A stretch of DNA of 33,983 nt from Solirubrobacterales bacterium. Its GTDB lineage: Bacteria; Actinomycetota; Thermoleophilia; Solirubrobacterales; Solirubrobacteraceae. Position numbers and translations under genes: made by a program. Location: NCBI GenBank assembly GCA_013696535.1, contig JACCYI010000007.1, positions 1 through 33,983 of the forward strand, in the 5' to 3' direction. The notes below the pieces were generated by a model. That model had not been told where the DNA came from. It saw only the letters and a program-made list of their open reading frames with translations, and searched no databases. Shown one piece after another: positions 14,580-23,596 of this stretch. Positions within the stretch are counted from its first letter, which is position 1, and each line of letters opens with the position of its first letter.

Positions 14580-15197
14580 TCAACCGCCGATGGCTCGGAG
14601 GCGCTCGGCCAGATCCGCCTCGCCGATCGGCTCGAGCGACGTGGCCTGGACCCGGCCGCCCCGGCGAGCGAAAGTGATGGTCGGACAGACGGCCACGCCA
14701 TAGGCGCCGGCCACCGCGCCATCGTGGTCGTAGCCCACGGGGACCTTCCAGCTCCGCCGGCGGATGGTCTCCCGCAAGCGGCGCAGATCGCCGCGCACGG
14801 CGACGACGGCGAGCCGGACACGGGGAAAGCGGTCGCGCAGGCGATCCATGACGTCCACCTGCTCCTCGCAGCGCTCCGAGCGCGTGGTCACGAACGCCAG
14901 CGCCACCGGACCGCGCTCGGCCAGCTCGCAGGAGTTCAGGATGTCCCGAGCGCGAACCTCACACGCCTGCCGGCTGCCCTGGTCGCCCGAATCCGGCTTC
15001 CGGGCGACGTTCGCGTCGCACGGTCCATTTCTGCAGCGGCGGCGCGACGTGGCCAGCGGAACCGCGAACGGCGGAAGCGGCTTGCCCACGGTCACCCCGC
15101 GCGAACCCGGTGCGTCGGACGGCAGAGTGTCGATGGTGAGCACCGCGAGCCCGAGGACGCCGAGCACCCCGACCACCCAGGCAAAGCGCCCGCTCAC
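14580..15197 (-). CDS. Membrane-anchored thioredoxin-fold protein lacking CxxC
   Basis: This 205-residue protein has one N-terminal membrane anchor (about residues 6-22, WVVGVLGVLGLAVLTID) and an extracytoplasmic thioredoxin/AhpC-like domain from about 95. PVALAFVTTRSERCEEQVD corresponds to the active-site region but has a single cysteine (C110) instead of CxxC; the cis-proline loop is AVCPTITF (C171-P172). Other cysteines are at about 55, 60, 79 and 90, before the fold, for six in total. One-cysteine peroxiredoxin, thiol reductase or structural roles are all possible. The GTG start overlaps the MMPL stop by four bases (GTGA). Position in the Mce operon suggests it acts on the cysteine-paired MCE and MMPL proteins; this is inference. 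Confidence 0.8.
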   Translation of the reverse strand: MSGRFAWVVGVLGVLGLAVLTIDTLPSDAPGSRGVTVGKPLPPFAVPLATSRRRCRNGPCDANVARKPDSGDQGSRQACEVRARDILNSCELAERGPVALAFVTTRSERCEEQVDVMDRLRDRFPRVRLAVVAVRGDLRRLRETIRRRSWKVPVGYDHDGAVAGAYGVAVCPTITFARRGGRVQATSLEPIGEADLAERLRAIGG

Positions 15198-17782
15198 GAG
15201 CCGGCGGACACAGGGGGCCGGGCGCCGGGACGGCCTTCGGCCAACATGAGCACCGACGGCAGGACGGCTAGCACCCCGAGCAGCGAAACGGACAAGTCGA
15301 CCACGGTCACGAGTCCGAAGTCCTTGAGCATCTGCACGTCGGAGAAGGCGAGAACGGCAAAGCCGGCGATCGCGGTCACACCGGATGCGAGAACGGCAGC
15401 CCCGGTTGAGCGATAGGTGCGCCGCAGCGCCTCCCGCGGCGCGTGGCCCGCTTCGCGCTCCTCGCGGAAGCGGGCACTGAGCAGCACGGAGAACTCCGTC
15501 GAGATCGCGATGACCAGCGTTCCCAGCGCAGCCGACAGCGGGTTGAGCGGGACGCCGAGGACGAACAGGACAAGCGCCGACCAGCCCGTGGCGAAGACGA
15601 TGGGAACCAGCGGAACCCACACGCGCTGCCAGCGGCGGTAGACCAGCAACAGGGCGAGAGCCACCGCCAGCAGGCCGGCGGCCAGTGTGCCGAGCCGGCG
15701 CAGCGGCGAGGAGAGGGCGGCGTTGGCCTCCGCCGCCAGAACGGGCAGGCCCGCAAGCTCGGCTCGCACGCCGGGCGGGCGGCTCGCCAGGCGGGCTCGC
15801 ATGTCCTCCATGATCTCACGCTGGCGCGAGAGCGAGTCGAGCTTGATGCCGAAGGCGAGGTTGGCGGTGCGCCGGTCCGGCGTGATGACCGCCTGGGAGA
15901 AGTAGGGGGGCACCTGATCGAGCAGCGCCCGGACGTCCGCCCGCCGGGCGGCGGTCCGCGGGTTGCGGAAGAGGTCGGGAAGCGAGAGCGCCGAGCACAG
16001 TGCCGCCTGGCCGCAGCCGCTCTGTGCGCTGTACCCGTAGCGCTTGAGCAACCCGGACTGATAGCCGCGCATCCAGGCGATCACCCGAGGTTGGGTGAGA
16101 TCATCACCCTCGACGACCACGTCGACCTCGCCGGCCACATCGGTGGCGTCCTGGAGGACGTTGAGGTCGCGCAGAGCCGGTAGGTCCTGCGGCACCAGCT
16201 CGTTGAGGTCTGAGACCACTTCCGTGCGGGAGTCGACGATCCACCCCGAAGCCGCGAGCGTGAAGCCCACGGCGAGCACCAGGAGCGGACGATCGAGGAT
16301 GCGACGCCCCAGCCCGCGCGCCGGTCGCCGCAAGCTTCGGGCCGGGCCCGCGAGAAGCTCCGTCGCCCCACGTCCCGAGCGGGCGAGCACCCCACCGCCA
16401 AGCGCCCGCGGCGCCGCGACGAGGGCGGCCGTTCCCGCGCTGAGCGCCAGCACGAACGCGAGGGCGACGCCCGCCACGAGCAGCAGACCGAAACCGCGGA
16501 CCATCGGCACGGGAGAGAGCAGCAGGACCCCGAAGCCGACCACGGTCGCCAGCCCGGCGGTGGCGATCGTGGGCAGCCCCGCGCGTGCCGCCTGCATGGC
16601 CGCCGCCGCCGGGTCGGTCCCGAACCCTGCCTCCCCCACGCGCACCTGGTATTGGATGGCGTAGTCCACTCCGAGCCCGAGCAGCACGGGCAGCACGGCG
16701 ATCGACGCCATGGTGAGCGGTGCGCCTGCCAGGCTCATCGCGCCGAAGAGCATCGCGACCGCCGCGAGCGCCACGGCGAGGGGCAGGAGACGCAGCCGGC
16801 TACCGAACACGACGGCCAACACCGCAGCCATCACGAGCAGCGCGATCACCAGCAGCGTCAGAATGGAGTCGGCGAGCGAATCGGCGAGGTCTTCCGCCAG
16901 CACCGGCACTCCGGTCACCGTGTAACGCACCCCGTCTCGCGGACGCCACTCCTTCATCCGCACCGCCGTGCGCACGAGCGCGACGGCTTCGGCTCGCTCG
17001 GTGTCGGGCAGGCCAGGCTTGAGACGTACCTGGATGACGGCTGACCGCTCGTTCGGGAACAGATACGCAAAGCGCGCCTTGGGGGTTGTCGGGCCGCGGC
17101 TCGGATCGAACACCAGGCGCGAGACGAAGTCGACGTCATCGACGCGCGGCACCTTGGTCCCGAGGCCGTAGCGCAGCGAGAGCTCGAGCAGGTCGCGGGT
17201 GAAGGCCTGCTCCTGGAGGCGGCGCGCCGCCTCGCCCAGTCTCTTCTGCTCGGTCGCCGGCCGCCCCCGCTGCGCGGCGAGCTCGCGTGCTGCCTGCTCG
17301 GCGCGGCCCGCCTTGACCTCTGCCGCCTGGACCCGGCCTCGGAGCTGGTCTTGGATCTCCGCCACGGACGAGTTGATGAAGGTCCCCGGCCCGTAGACGA
17401 CCTTGACGGGCTTGGTTCGCGCAAAGCGGTCGCACGGAGAGCCCGGCCCTCCCGGAGCCGCCTGGTCGGGCGGCTTGTTGCCGCCGATGCAGCCCTCAAG
17501 GCCGATGAGGCGGCCGAGGTTGGAGCTCAGCACTATCCGCTCGAGGTCTCCGCGGACCAGGATGATGATCGCGTGATCGCCGAACGACTCGCGGTAGCGC
17601 TCCGTGGCCTTGAAGGTGGCCGACCCCCGGCCCACGAGCGTGTCGGTGGCCGCGCTGGGCTCGAGGCGCAGACCCAGGATCGCCCCGATGGCCGCCAGCA
17701 GCGCGACGGCCGCGAGCACGCGGCGCGGTCTTTCGGCCGCGCGCGCGACGATCCACTCCAGGCACCGCGCCGGAAGGCTCAC
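15194..17782 (-). CDS. MMPL/RND-family lipid transporter
   Basis: This 862-residue protein has the duplicated RND plan: TM1, a porter domain with a coiled-coil stretch (about residues 130-185), a five-TM bundle, then the same again. Proton-relay-like motifs are LGLGVDYAIQYQVRVGEAG in the first half and IAISTEFSVLLSARFREERE in the second, where Glu replaces the usual Asp. It belongs to the MMPL/HpnN-like group, which moves hydrophobic lipids across the envelope. Each porter domain has a cysteine pair (GLEGC with GSPC; SGC with ALC). Its GTG start shares one base with the TAG of the last mce gene, and its stop overlaps the thioredoxin-like gene. Coupling to the Mce importer is therefore very likely at the level of expression. 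Confidence 0.93.
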   Translation of the reverse strand: MSLPARCLEWIVARAAERPRRVLAAVALLAAIGAILGLRLEPSAATDTLVGRGSATFKATERYRESFGDHAIIILVRGDLERIVLSSNLGRLIGLEGCIGGNKPPDQAAPGGPGSPCDRFARTKPVKVVYGPGTFINSSVAEIQDQLRGRVQAAEVKAGRAEQAARELAAQRGRPATEQKRLGEAARRLQEQAFTRDLLELSLRYGLGTKVPRVDDVDFVSRLVFDPSRGPTTPKARFAYLFPNERSAVIQVRLKPGLPDTERAEAVALVRTAVRMKEWRPRDGVRYTVTGVPVLAEDLADSLADSILTLLVIALLVMAAVLAVVFGSRLRLLPLAVALAAVAMLFGAMSLAGAPLTMASIAVLPVLLGLGVDYAIQYQVRVGEAGFGTDPAAAAMQAARAGLPTIATAGLATVVGFGVLLLSPVPMVRGFGLLLVAGVALAFVLALSAGTAALVAAPRALGGGVLARSGRGATELLAGPARSLRRPARGLGRRILDRPLLVLAVGFTLAASGWIVDSRTEVVSDLNELVPQDLPALRDLNVLQDATDVAGEVDVVVEGDDLTQPRVIAWMRGYQSGLLKRYGYSAQSGCGQAALCSALSLPDLFRNPRTAARRADVRALLDQVPPYFSQAVITPDRRTANLAFGIKLDSLSRQREIMEDMRARLASRPPGVRAELAGLPVLAAEANAALSSPLRRLGTLAAGLLAVALALLLVYRRWQRVWVPLVPIVFATGWSALVLFVLGVPLNPLSAALGTLVIAISTEFSVLLSARFREEREAGHAPREALRRTYRSTGAAVLASGVTAIAGFAVLAFSDVQMLKDFGLVTVVDLSVSLLGVLAVLPSVLMLAEGRPGARPPVSAGS

Positions 17783-19269
17783 TACGGCTTCGCGCGGACG
17801 TGCGGGTACTGCGTCTGCTCGCCGCCGTTGTCGAACTTCGACTGCAGGCGGCAGGGCGGAGCGGCACCCGCCTGCGACTGGTCGGCCGGGAAGGCGAACC
17901 GCTTGACCAGCGCCAGCAGCTCCTTGGGCATGACCGAGCCGGGACCTTCGACGACCTGAGACGGGGACAGGACGTCGCGGCCGCAGTTGCGGTTCTCGAA
18001 CGTGTCGAGGCCCTGCTTGAGCTTGTCGAACCCGTTCGGCAGCACGTATGGGTTTGAGCGGTTCGTCCCGAGCCGGCGCGGATAGACCGCGAGGTTCTCC
18101 GGGTTGAGCGGGTTCGTCGTGCGCAGGTAGTGGGTCTGGCTGCCGGGCGGCGTTGCCTGGGTGGCGGCCACCGAGTTGGCGAAGAAGGCGGTCAGCTCGC
18201 GCTTGTAGAGCCCGATGAAGTCGAGGATCGGGTTGAGCTCGCGCAAGGCCGGATCGGCTTGGGCGAGCAGCGGCCGTAAGTCGTCGAGGACCTTCCGGGC
18301 GGCCGGGAAGCCCGTGCGGGAGGCGGTGATGAGCGGCCCGAGCTCGGAGAAGAGGTCGCGCAGGTCGGGCGAGATGTCGCGCAGCTCCGCGAGCGTTGGG
18401 CTCAGCTCGCGGGCGGCCGGGCGCAGCTGCGTCACCAGTGGATCGGTGTCGCGCGCGAAGCGCTCGAGCCGGCTCAGCGTCTGGGCCGACTCGCGCTCGA
18501 AGGTCGGCAGCACCCGGAAGAGCTCCTGCAGCTCGCGGTCCCGGCCCGCGGTCGACGCGAAGACACGGTTGGCGTTCTGCACGAGGCCCCGCAGCTGGCC
18601 CTCGCGCTCCGTGAGCGCATTGAAGACCTTGCCCGTCTCCGACACGACGCTGCCCAGCGCCGCTTCCTGCGAGTTGAGGGTGTCGACGATCGCCGAGGTG
18701 TCCTCGGCGAATGGCGCGAGGTTGCCCAGGGCGTCGTTGAGGTCCTGGCCTCGACCCTCGACGGCCAGCGCCTGCGTCTGCATCCAGTTCTGGAACGCGC
18801 GCCGCGTCTTGGGATCGAAGAGCCGGTAGATCTCGTCGAGCTCGACGGTCTCAGACACCCGCGACGCAGCCAGCGTGCCCCCTTCGGCAATCGGCCTGGC
18901 GCCCTTGGTCCCGGGCGTCAGCTCGACGTAGGTCTCACCCAGCAACGTCTTCTGACGGAGGATCGCCCGCGCATCGGAGGGCAGCGGCGCGTAGCGCTCG
19001 TCGAGTTCCAACCCGACTTCGGAACGCCCGGTCCGGCGGTTGGGCTCGATCGTCTTGACCTTGCCGACGGGCACGCCGGAGATGCGCACGTCGGCTTCCT
19101 TGGCGAGCTGGGTCGCCTCGGAGAACGAGGTCTGGAGACGGTAGCCCTTCGGCTTGAGCGGCACAGGACCGCCGAACGCCAGCCACAGGAACAGCAGCAG
19201 GCCGAAGCACGACAGCGCGAAGGCGACCATGACGGCGATGCGGCCGGCGCTGGGAACGGACTTCTGCAC
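17782..19269 (-). CDS. MCE (MlaD-domain) family protein, sixth in the operon
   Basis: This 495-residue protein has an N-terminal membrane anchor (about residues 10-32), an MCE/MlaD domain (about 42-120: YRLQTSFSEATQLAKEADV, then RISGVPVGKVKTIE and LLGETYVELTPG), a long helical region (about 145-370) and a C-terminal tail. It is expected to be extracytoplasmic and to form part of a hetero-hexameric lipid channel. The helical region contains many repeats of L-R-P/D patterns. Two tail cysteines lie in ENRNCGRD and APPCRLQ; one more is inside the membrane anchor. The GTG start directly abuts the upstream mce stop (no gap). No lipobox, so it is not a lipoprotein. Confidence 0.92.
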   Translation of the reverse strand: MQKSVPSAGRIAVMVAFALSCFGLLLFLWLAFGGPVPLKPKGYRLQTSFSEATQLAKEADVRISGVPVGKVKTIEPNRRTGRSEVGLELDERYAPLPSDARAILRQKTLLGETYVELTPGTKGARPIAEGGTLAASRVSETVELDEIYRLFDPKTRRAFQNWMQTQALAVEGRGQDLNDALGNLAPFAEDTSAIVDTLNSQEAALGSVVSETGKVFNALTEREGQLRGLVQNANRVFASTAGRDRELQELFRVLPTFERESAQTLSRLERFARDTDPLVTQLRPAARELSPTLAELRDISPDLRDLFSELGPLITASRTGFPAARKVLDDLRPLLAQADPALRELNPILDFIGLYKRELTAFFANSVAATQATPPGSQTHYLRTTNPLNPENLAVYPRRLGTNRSNPYVLPNGFDKLKQGLDTFENRNCGRDVLSPSQVVEGPGSVMPKELLALVKRFAFPADQSQAGAAPPCRLQSKFDNGGEQTQYPHVRAKP

Positions 19270-20685
19270 CTATTCACCCCGCCCGGAGGACGTCTGCTTC
19301 GCCGCCGTACGCGAGGTGGTCGTGCCCGCGCCCGGAGCCGGTGTCGTGCCCGCGCCCGGTACCGGAGCCCGTGGGCATACCGAGGCGGTCCGCGGGGCGT
19401 TGAGCAGTCCGACGAGCGTGCCCAGCAACTGGTTGGTCTGGGAGACCTGGTCCAGGACGGCCAGCGACGTGCAGGAGACCACGACGATTCCGCGACGGAT
19501 CGGACCGTGCGCGTCCTGGGTTCCGAACAGCGTCGCGCCGAGGTGGTTCACCCAGCTCAGCCAGAAGAGGTAGCCCTCCTGCTTGGCGCCCGGCGGGTTG
19601 TAGGTCAGGGTGTTGAGCAGCGCGTTGACCGTCTTGAACGAGGAGGTCAGGTCGGGCGTGGACGCCGACAGGTCGCGCATCGTCGGGCGCAGCTCGCGCA
19701 CGAAGGGCTGCGCGTCACGACTGAAGGGCCGCAGCTCGTCGCGGATGATCGGCGTGGTGTCCCGCAGGAACGGCCGCGTGCCGCGCAGGGCCGGGCCGAG
19801 CGCCCGGGCACCGGGGCGCAGGTCAGAGAGCGCCGGACGCAGCTCGCGAGCGAGCCCGTCGACCTTGCCGAGCCCGTCCTGCGTGGCCGTCAACGCCTTC
19901 GGCAGCTCCTGCAGGGTCGCGCGCAGGTTGTCGTCCTGGCGCGCCAGAGAGGAGAACACCGCGTTGGAGGAGGAGACGAACGCGGCGATCTGGTCGTCCT
20001 TGGAGCCCAGCTCCTCCGTCAGCAGCGAGAAGTTGTGGATCACCCGGCGCAGATTCGTCTTTCGGGTCGCGAGCTGCTCGTTGACCTCGCGCAGGGCGGT
20101 CCCCGTGGGCTCGAAGCGCTTGAGAGCTCGTCGCAGGGCAACGCCGTTGCCGCGCAGGCCCTCCGCCCCGCCGCCGACCAGCAGCCGAAGGTAGTCGCGC
20201 GTGTCGGCGTCCAGGCCCGCGAGGATCTCGTCGAGGTTGACATCGGGCAGTGTCTCTGAGACGGGGATCCGGCCGTCTTCGGGCAACCGCCCGGCATCGC
20301 GGCTCCCAGGAGTCAATTCGACCACCATGTCCTTGAGCCCGGTCCGCGGGCGCAGCAGCGCATTCGCATCAGAGAACACGCGGCCGCGGTAACTCTCGTC
20401 GAGGCGCATGGTGATGATCGCCTGCCCCCCGGAGAGGCGGACCTTGGAGATCTCCCCCACCTGGACGCCCGCGAGGTCGACGGTCTGCCCCTGCCCCGGG
20501 GTGACCGCCTGCGCCGTCGAGAAGGCTCCGGTGATGGTGTAGAAGTCCTTGCCGACCACGGGCATCCAGCCGGGGAGCGTGAGCCGCTGGTTGGCGAGGA
20601 TCACCGTGCTGACCCCGGCCGCCACCGCGACCAGCGCGAGGATGGCGACGAAGTCGCGCAGGTGCTCGCGGACCGCCTTCCTCAT
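19270..20685 (-). CDS. MCE (MlaD-domain) family protein, fifth in the operon
   Basis: This 471-residue protein has a membrane anchor at about residues 12-31 (FVAILALVAVAAGVSTVIL) and an MCE domain (about 48-128: FYTITGAFSTAQAVTPGQGQ, then VDLAGVQVGEISKVRLSGG and LKDMVVELTPGSRD). A long helical region follows, with repeating R-P-F/L-R-D patterns (about 285-345: RPFLRDTTP, RPFSRDAQP, RPTMRDLS), and then a Pro/Ala/Thr-rich tail. Two cysteines (VVVSCTS, ASVCPR) lie near the C-terminus. ATG overlaps the previous stop by four bases. The position matches MceE of mycobacteria, but there is no lipobox cysteine. Confidence 0.92.
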   Translation of the reverse strand: MRKAVREHLRDFVAILALVAVAAGVSTVILANQRLTLPGWMPVVGKDFYTITGAFSTAQAVTPGQGQTVDLAGVQVGEISKVRLSGGQAIITMRLDESYRGRVFSDANALLRPRTGLKDMVVELTPGSRDAGRLPEDGRIPVSETLPDVNLDEILAGLDADTRDYLRLLVGGGAEGLRGNGVALRRALKRFEPTGTALREVNEQLATRKTNLRRVIHNFSLLTEELGSKDDQIAAFVSSSNAVFSSLARQDDNLRATLQELPKALTATQDGLGKVDGLARELRPALSDLRPGARALGPALRGTRPFLRDTTPIIRDELRPFSRDAQPFVRELRPTMRDLSASTPDLTSSFKTVNALLNTLTYNPPGAKQEGYLFWLSWVNHLGATLFGTQDAHGPIRRGIVVVSCTSLAVLDQVSQTNQLLGTLVGLLNAPRTASVCPRAPVPGAGTTPAPGAGTTTSRTAAKQTSSGRGE

Positions 20686-22193
20686 GGGCGTGCCTTACGC
20701 GCGACCACGCCACGACCCGGAAGGTTCCCGGCCACGGGGTCTGGAGCTCCCGGCGCGCCCGCCGGGCCGTTGAGGTCCGGACGCTTATTCTCGTAACAGG
20801 TGGCCTTGGGCTTGTAAGCCGACGGCTTGCCCGGGAAGTCGGGGCGGGTGGCGACGGTCGGAGCGGCGGAGGAGCCGTAGAGCCGGCCCGTCGGGGAGGA
20901 CGCCGAACCCAGAGCCAGGGTCTGAGCGCCGCCGCCGGTCTGGAAGCGGACGTACTGACCGTTGCCGTCGAAGTTCTGGCCCTCGCCCGAGAGCCCCACG
21001 AGCGTGTAGAAGAACTCCTTGTAGTTCTCGACACCGGTCGCGAACTCGTCGCGGATGGGCACGTCGCCCGTGGGCAGCAGGACCTCGGTCGCGCAGCGCG
21101 CCACGAGGTCGGCTTGCGGCAGGAACTCGAGAGCCGCGTCGGTCACACCAGCGAGATCGCGAGCCGCCGGCGAGAGCTCACGGGCAAGACCGCCGAGCTC
21201 GGCTCGCGAGACCCACCGGCGGGTCTGCTCGATCCACGGGAACGACGCGTCGATGGTCGCGGCGGACTCGCGCACCCCCGGCAGGATCTCCCGGGCGAAG
21301 GCCCGGGTGGCCGGAAACGCGGCGTTGAGCGAGTCGAGCGTGATGTCGGCCTGCTCGAGGGTGGGAGGGAGCTCGCGGATCGACGAGCGCAGGTTCGCGT
21401 CCTGCGAGGCGAGGGCGGCCATCGTCGTGTTGAAGCTCGAGACGAGGTCTTGCAGCTGGCCCTCGTTGCGGGCCAGACCCTCAGTCGCCCGGCTCGTGCC
21501 GCGAATGAGGCGGCTGAGGTCTGCGTCGGGCTGCGAGCCCAGCAGCGCTTCCGAGACCTGCGCCGTCCCCTTGAGTGCCGGGGCGGCGTCGGCGGCGGCG
21601 TCGTTGAGGGACTCGGCACCCGTCTCCCCCCGGGTCGATGCGTCGACGCCGCGATCCTCCGCGGGCGTCGGCTCCTTGTTCAACGCCGTGCCCAGACCGT
21701 CGAGGACGTCCTTGAGATCCTCGCGCGTGTCCTTCTGCAGCGCGGTGAGCACCTGATCGAGCTGTACGGGCGTCGCGGTCTGGGTCACCTTGATCGTGTA
21801 GCCGTCGTCCACCGTCGGCGCGCTCGGGGTGCCGGGCCGCAGTTCGACGAAGAAGTTGCCCTCCAGGAAGATGCGGGGCCGGATCTTGAGCGTCGCGTCC
21901 TTGTGGATCGGCAGCCCGTCGTCTGAGATCTGCATGGTGACCACGGCGGCATCCGTGCCGTCGCGGGCCTCGATCTTCGAGACCTTGCCGACGTTGACGC
22001 CCGCGATCCGCACGGGTGAGTTCGGACGGATCGAGTTCGCCGACTCGAACACCGCCTTGACCTCGAACCCGCGCGTGAAGGGGACGTCCTTCGTGAATCC
22101 CAGGTAGGTGCCGAGGGCGATGAGCACCAGGGCGACGAGCCCGACGACCTGCGGCCGGCGGCCCCCACGACCCGTGCGGCGTCTGGAGGGCAT
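20682..22193 (-). CDS. MCE (MlaD-domain) family protein, fourth in the operon
   Basis: This 503-residue protein has a basic N-terminus (MPSRRRTGRGGRRPQ), an anchor (VVGLVALVLIALGTYLGF), an MCE domain (about 42-125: FEVKAVFESANSIRPNSPV, then RIAGVNVGKVSKIEARDG and LEGNFFVELRPGTPS) and a long helical region, ending in a Pro/Gly-rich tail. Two cysteines (LVARCATE near 390; KATCYENK near 470). The open frame continues far upstream into the neighbouring gene, but ATG at 22193 is chosen because it overlaps the previous TGA as ATGA and begins directly before the anchor. Confidence 0.92.
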   Translation of the reverse strand: MPSRRRTGRGGRRPQVVGLVALVLIALGTYLGFTKDVPFTRGFEVKAVFESANSIRPNSPVRIAGVNVGKVSKIEARDGTDAAVVTMQISDDGLPIHKDATLKIRPRIFLEGNFFVELRPGTPSAPTVDDGYTIKVTQTATPVQLDQVLTALQKDTREDLKDVLDGLGTALNKEPTPAEDRGVDASTRGETGAESLNDAAADAAPALKGTAQVSEALLGSQPDADLSRLIRGTSRATEGLARNEGQLQDLVSSFNTTMAALASQDANLRSSIRELPPTLEQADITLDSLNAAFPATRAFAREILPGVRESAATIDASFPWIEQTRRWVSRAELGGLARELSPAARDLAGVTDAALEFLPQADLVARCATEVLLPTGDVPIRDEFATGVENYKEFFYTLVGLSGEGQNFDGNGQYVRFQTGGGAQTLALGSASSPTGRLYGSSAAPTVATRPDFPGKPSAYKPKATCYENKRPDLNGPAGAPGAPDPVAGNLPGRGVVARKARP

Positions 22194-23596
22194 CAGGGGA
22201 TGACCTCGGTCGTCGCCGACTGGGTCCCGGGCACGTTTCCGATCGTGGTCCTGCCGCGGAGATAGACCTCGTTGCCGGATTCGCACTCCTTGGGCTGACC
22301 CGGCGCTGCGGTGTTCGGGTAGGGGTTCGAGTGCAGGTGATTGGCTTCGGTCGGCCCGTCGGCGGGCTTTGCGGAAGCAAGCCCCTCGTTGTTCGGTCCT
22401 GCAGGCGTAGCGACGATGATGAAGCGCTGCCACGTGCCGTTCGCGTCACCTTCGGAGACCACCGAAGCGATGTTGCGGAAGAACAGGGACACGTAGTTGC
22501 AGGTGGTCTGTGCGGGCGCGAGGTACTCGAGGGTCGGGCGCAACGTCCGGGCGGTCTCCGAGAGGCGACGGATCGCTCGCGGCACGGCGGGATCCTCGGC
22601 GAAGGCCTGAAGCGTCGTGAATACCGGCTCCAGGCGCCGGTTGAGTGCCGGGGCCCGCAGCAGGGTCGGCGTTCCGACCCGCAGGGCCTCGGAGAGGTCG
22701 GGAGCGGCGGTCCGCAGGGCGCGCGCTCCCGGTCGCAGGTCGGCGAACAAGCCGGCGGTGTTGCGGAGGAAGGGCTGCTGAACTTTAAAGGAGCGGACCG
22801 CCGCGTCGAGCGCCGGAGCGCCTTCGCTGATCGAGTCCTGGATGTAGGGCCGGGCCACCTGGTTGAGGGCGGTGAACGTCGTGTCGAGGTTCGAGAACAG
22901 GTCGGCCTGGGTCTGGGCCACCGGCCCCACCTCGGCGGCTGCCCGGCTGAGGCCCCGGACGAGGCCGCGCAGGTCCGTGCTCCTCGAGGACAGGTTCTGC
23001 GCCACCGGGATGACGTTGCCCAACAGCGGGCGGAAGGCCCCGATGGCGGCGTTCAAACCGGCTCCACGCCCCGCCAGCGCCGTCCCGAAGCCGTCGAGGC
23101 TCCCCTGGATGCCGGCCCGCGTGCGGTCGTCGAAGGTGTTGATGACCTCGTCGAACTCCACCTGATTGGGCGCGGAAGCCGAGAGGGGCATCGTCTCGCC
23201 GTCCGCGAATCCCCGGCTCGATTCGCCGCGGGTGATCTCGGCGTACTTCAAGCCGAGCGCCGACTTCGAGCGAATCGCGATCTTGGAGTCGCGCGGGAGC
23301 GGATCCACCGCCTTGTCGAGCTTGAGGACCAGCCGCGCGAAGTTCGTCCCGTCGGGCCGGCGCCGCGCCTCGATGCGGTCGACCGTCCCGACCCGCGCCC
23401 CGCCCACACGGACCTCGTTGCCCCGCACGAGGTTGGCGCCGCTGGGCACATCGACCTTGAGCTGGTAGGTCGGCACGAACGGGAGACCCTGGTTGGCGTT
23501 GTAGGCCAGGAAGACGGCGACGATGATCACGAGCGTCGTGGCGGCGCCGATCAGGACCGGATTGCCGGCGATGCCGCCCGAGCCGCGCCCCCTCAT
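22193..23596 (-). CDS. MCE (MlaD-domain) family protein, third in the operon
   Basis: This 467-residue protein has an anchor at about residues 12-31 (PVLIGAATTLVIIVAVFLAY) and an MCE domain (about 40-125: TYQLKVDVPSGANLVRGNEV, then RVGGARVGTVDRIEARR and ALGLKYAEITRG). A helical region follows to about 350, then a C-terminal domain with TTCNYVSLFFRNIASVV and later PKECESGNE. Only these two cysteines are present. ATG overlaps the preceding stop (ATGA), and its stop overlaps the next start. It is expected to be anchored in the membrane facing outward, as one subunit of the six-protein Mce channel. Confidence 0.92.
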   Translation of the reverse strand: MRGRGSGGIAGNPVLIGAATTLVIIVAVFLAYNANQGLPFVPTYQLKVDVPSGANLVRGNEVRVGGARVGTVDRIEARRRPDGTNFARLVLKLDKAVDPLPRDSKIAIRSKSALGLKYAEITRGESSRGFADGETMPLSASAPNQVEFDEVINTFDDRTRAGIQGSLDGFGTALAGRGAGLNAAIGAFRPLLGNVIPVAQNLSSRSTDLRGLVRGLSRAAAEVGPVAQTQADLFSNLDTTFTALNQVARPYIQDSISEGAPALDAAVRSFKVQQPFLRNTAGLFADLRPGARALRTAAPDLSEALRVGTPTLLRAPALNRRLEPVFTTLQAFAEDPAVPRAIRRLSETARTLRPTLEYLAPAQTTCNYVSLFFRNIASVVSEGDANGTWQRFIIVATPAGPNNEGLASAKPADGPTEANHLHSNPYPNTAAPGQPKECESGNEVYLRGRTTIGNVPGTQSATTEVIP

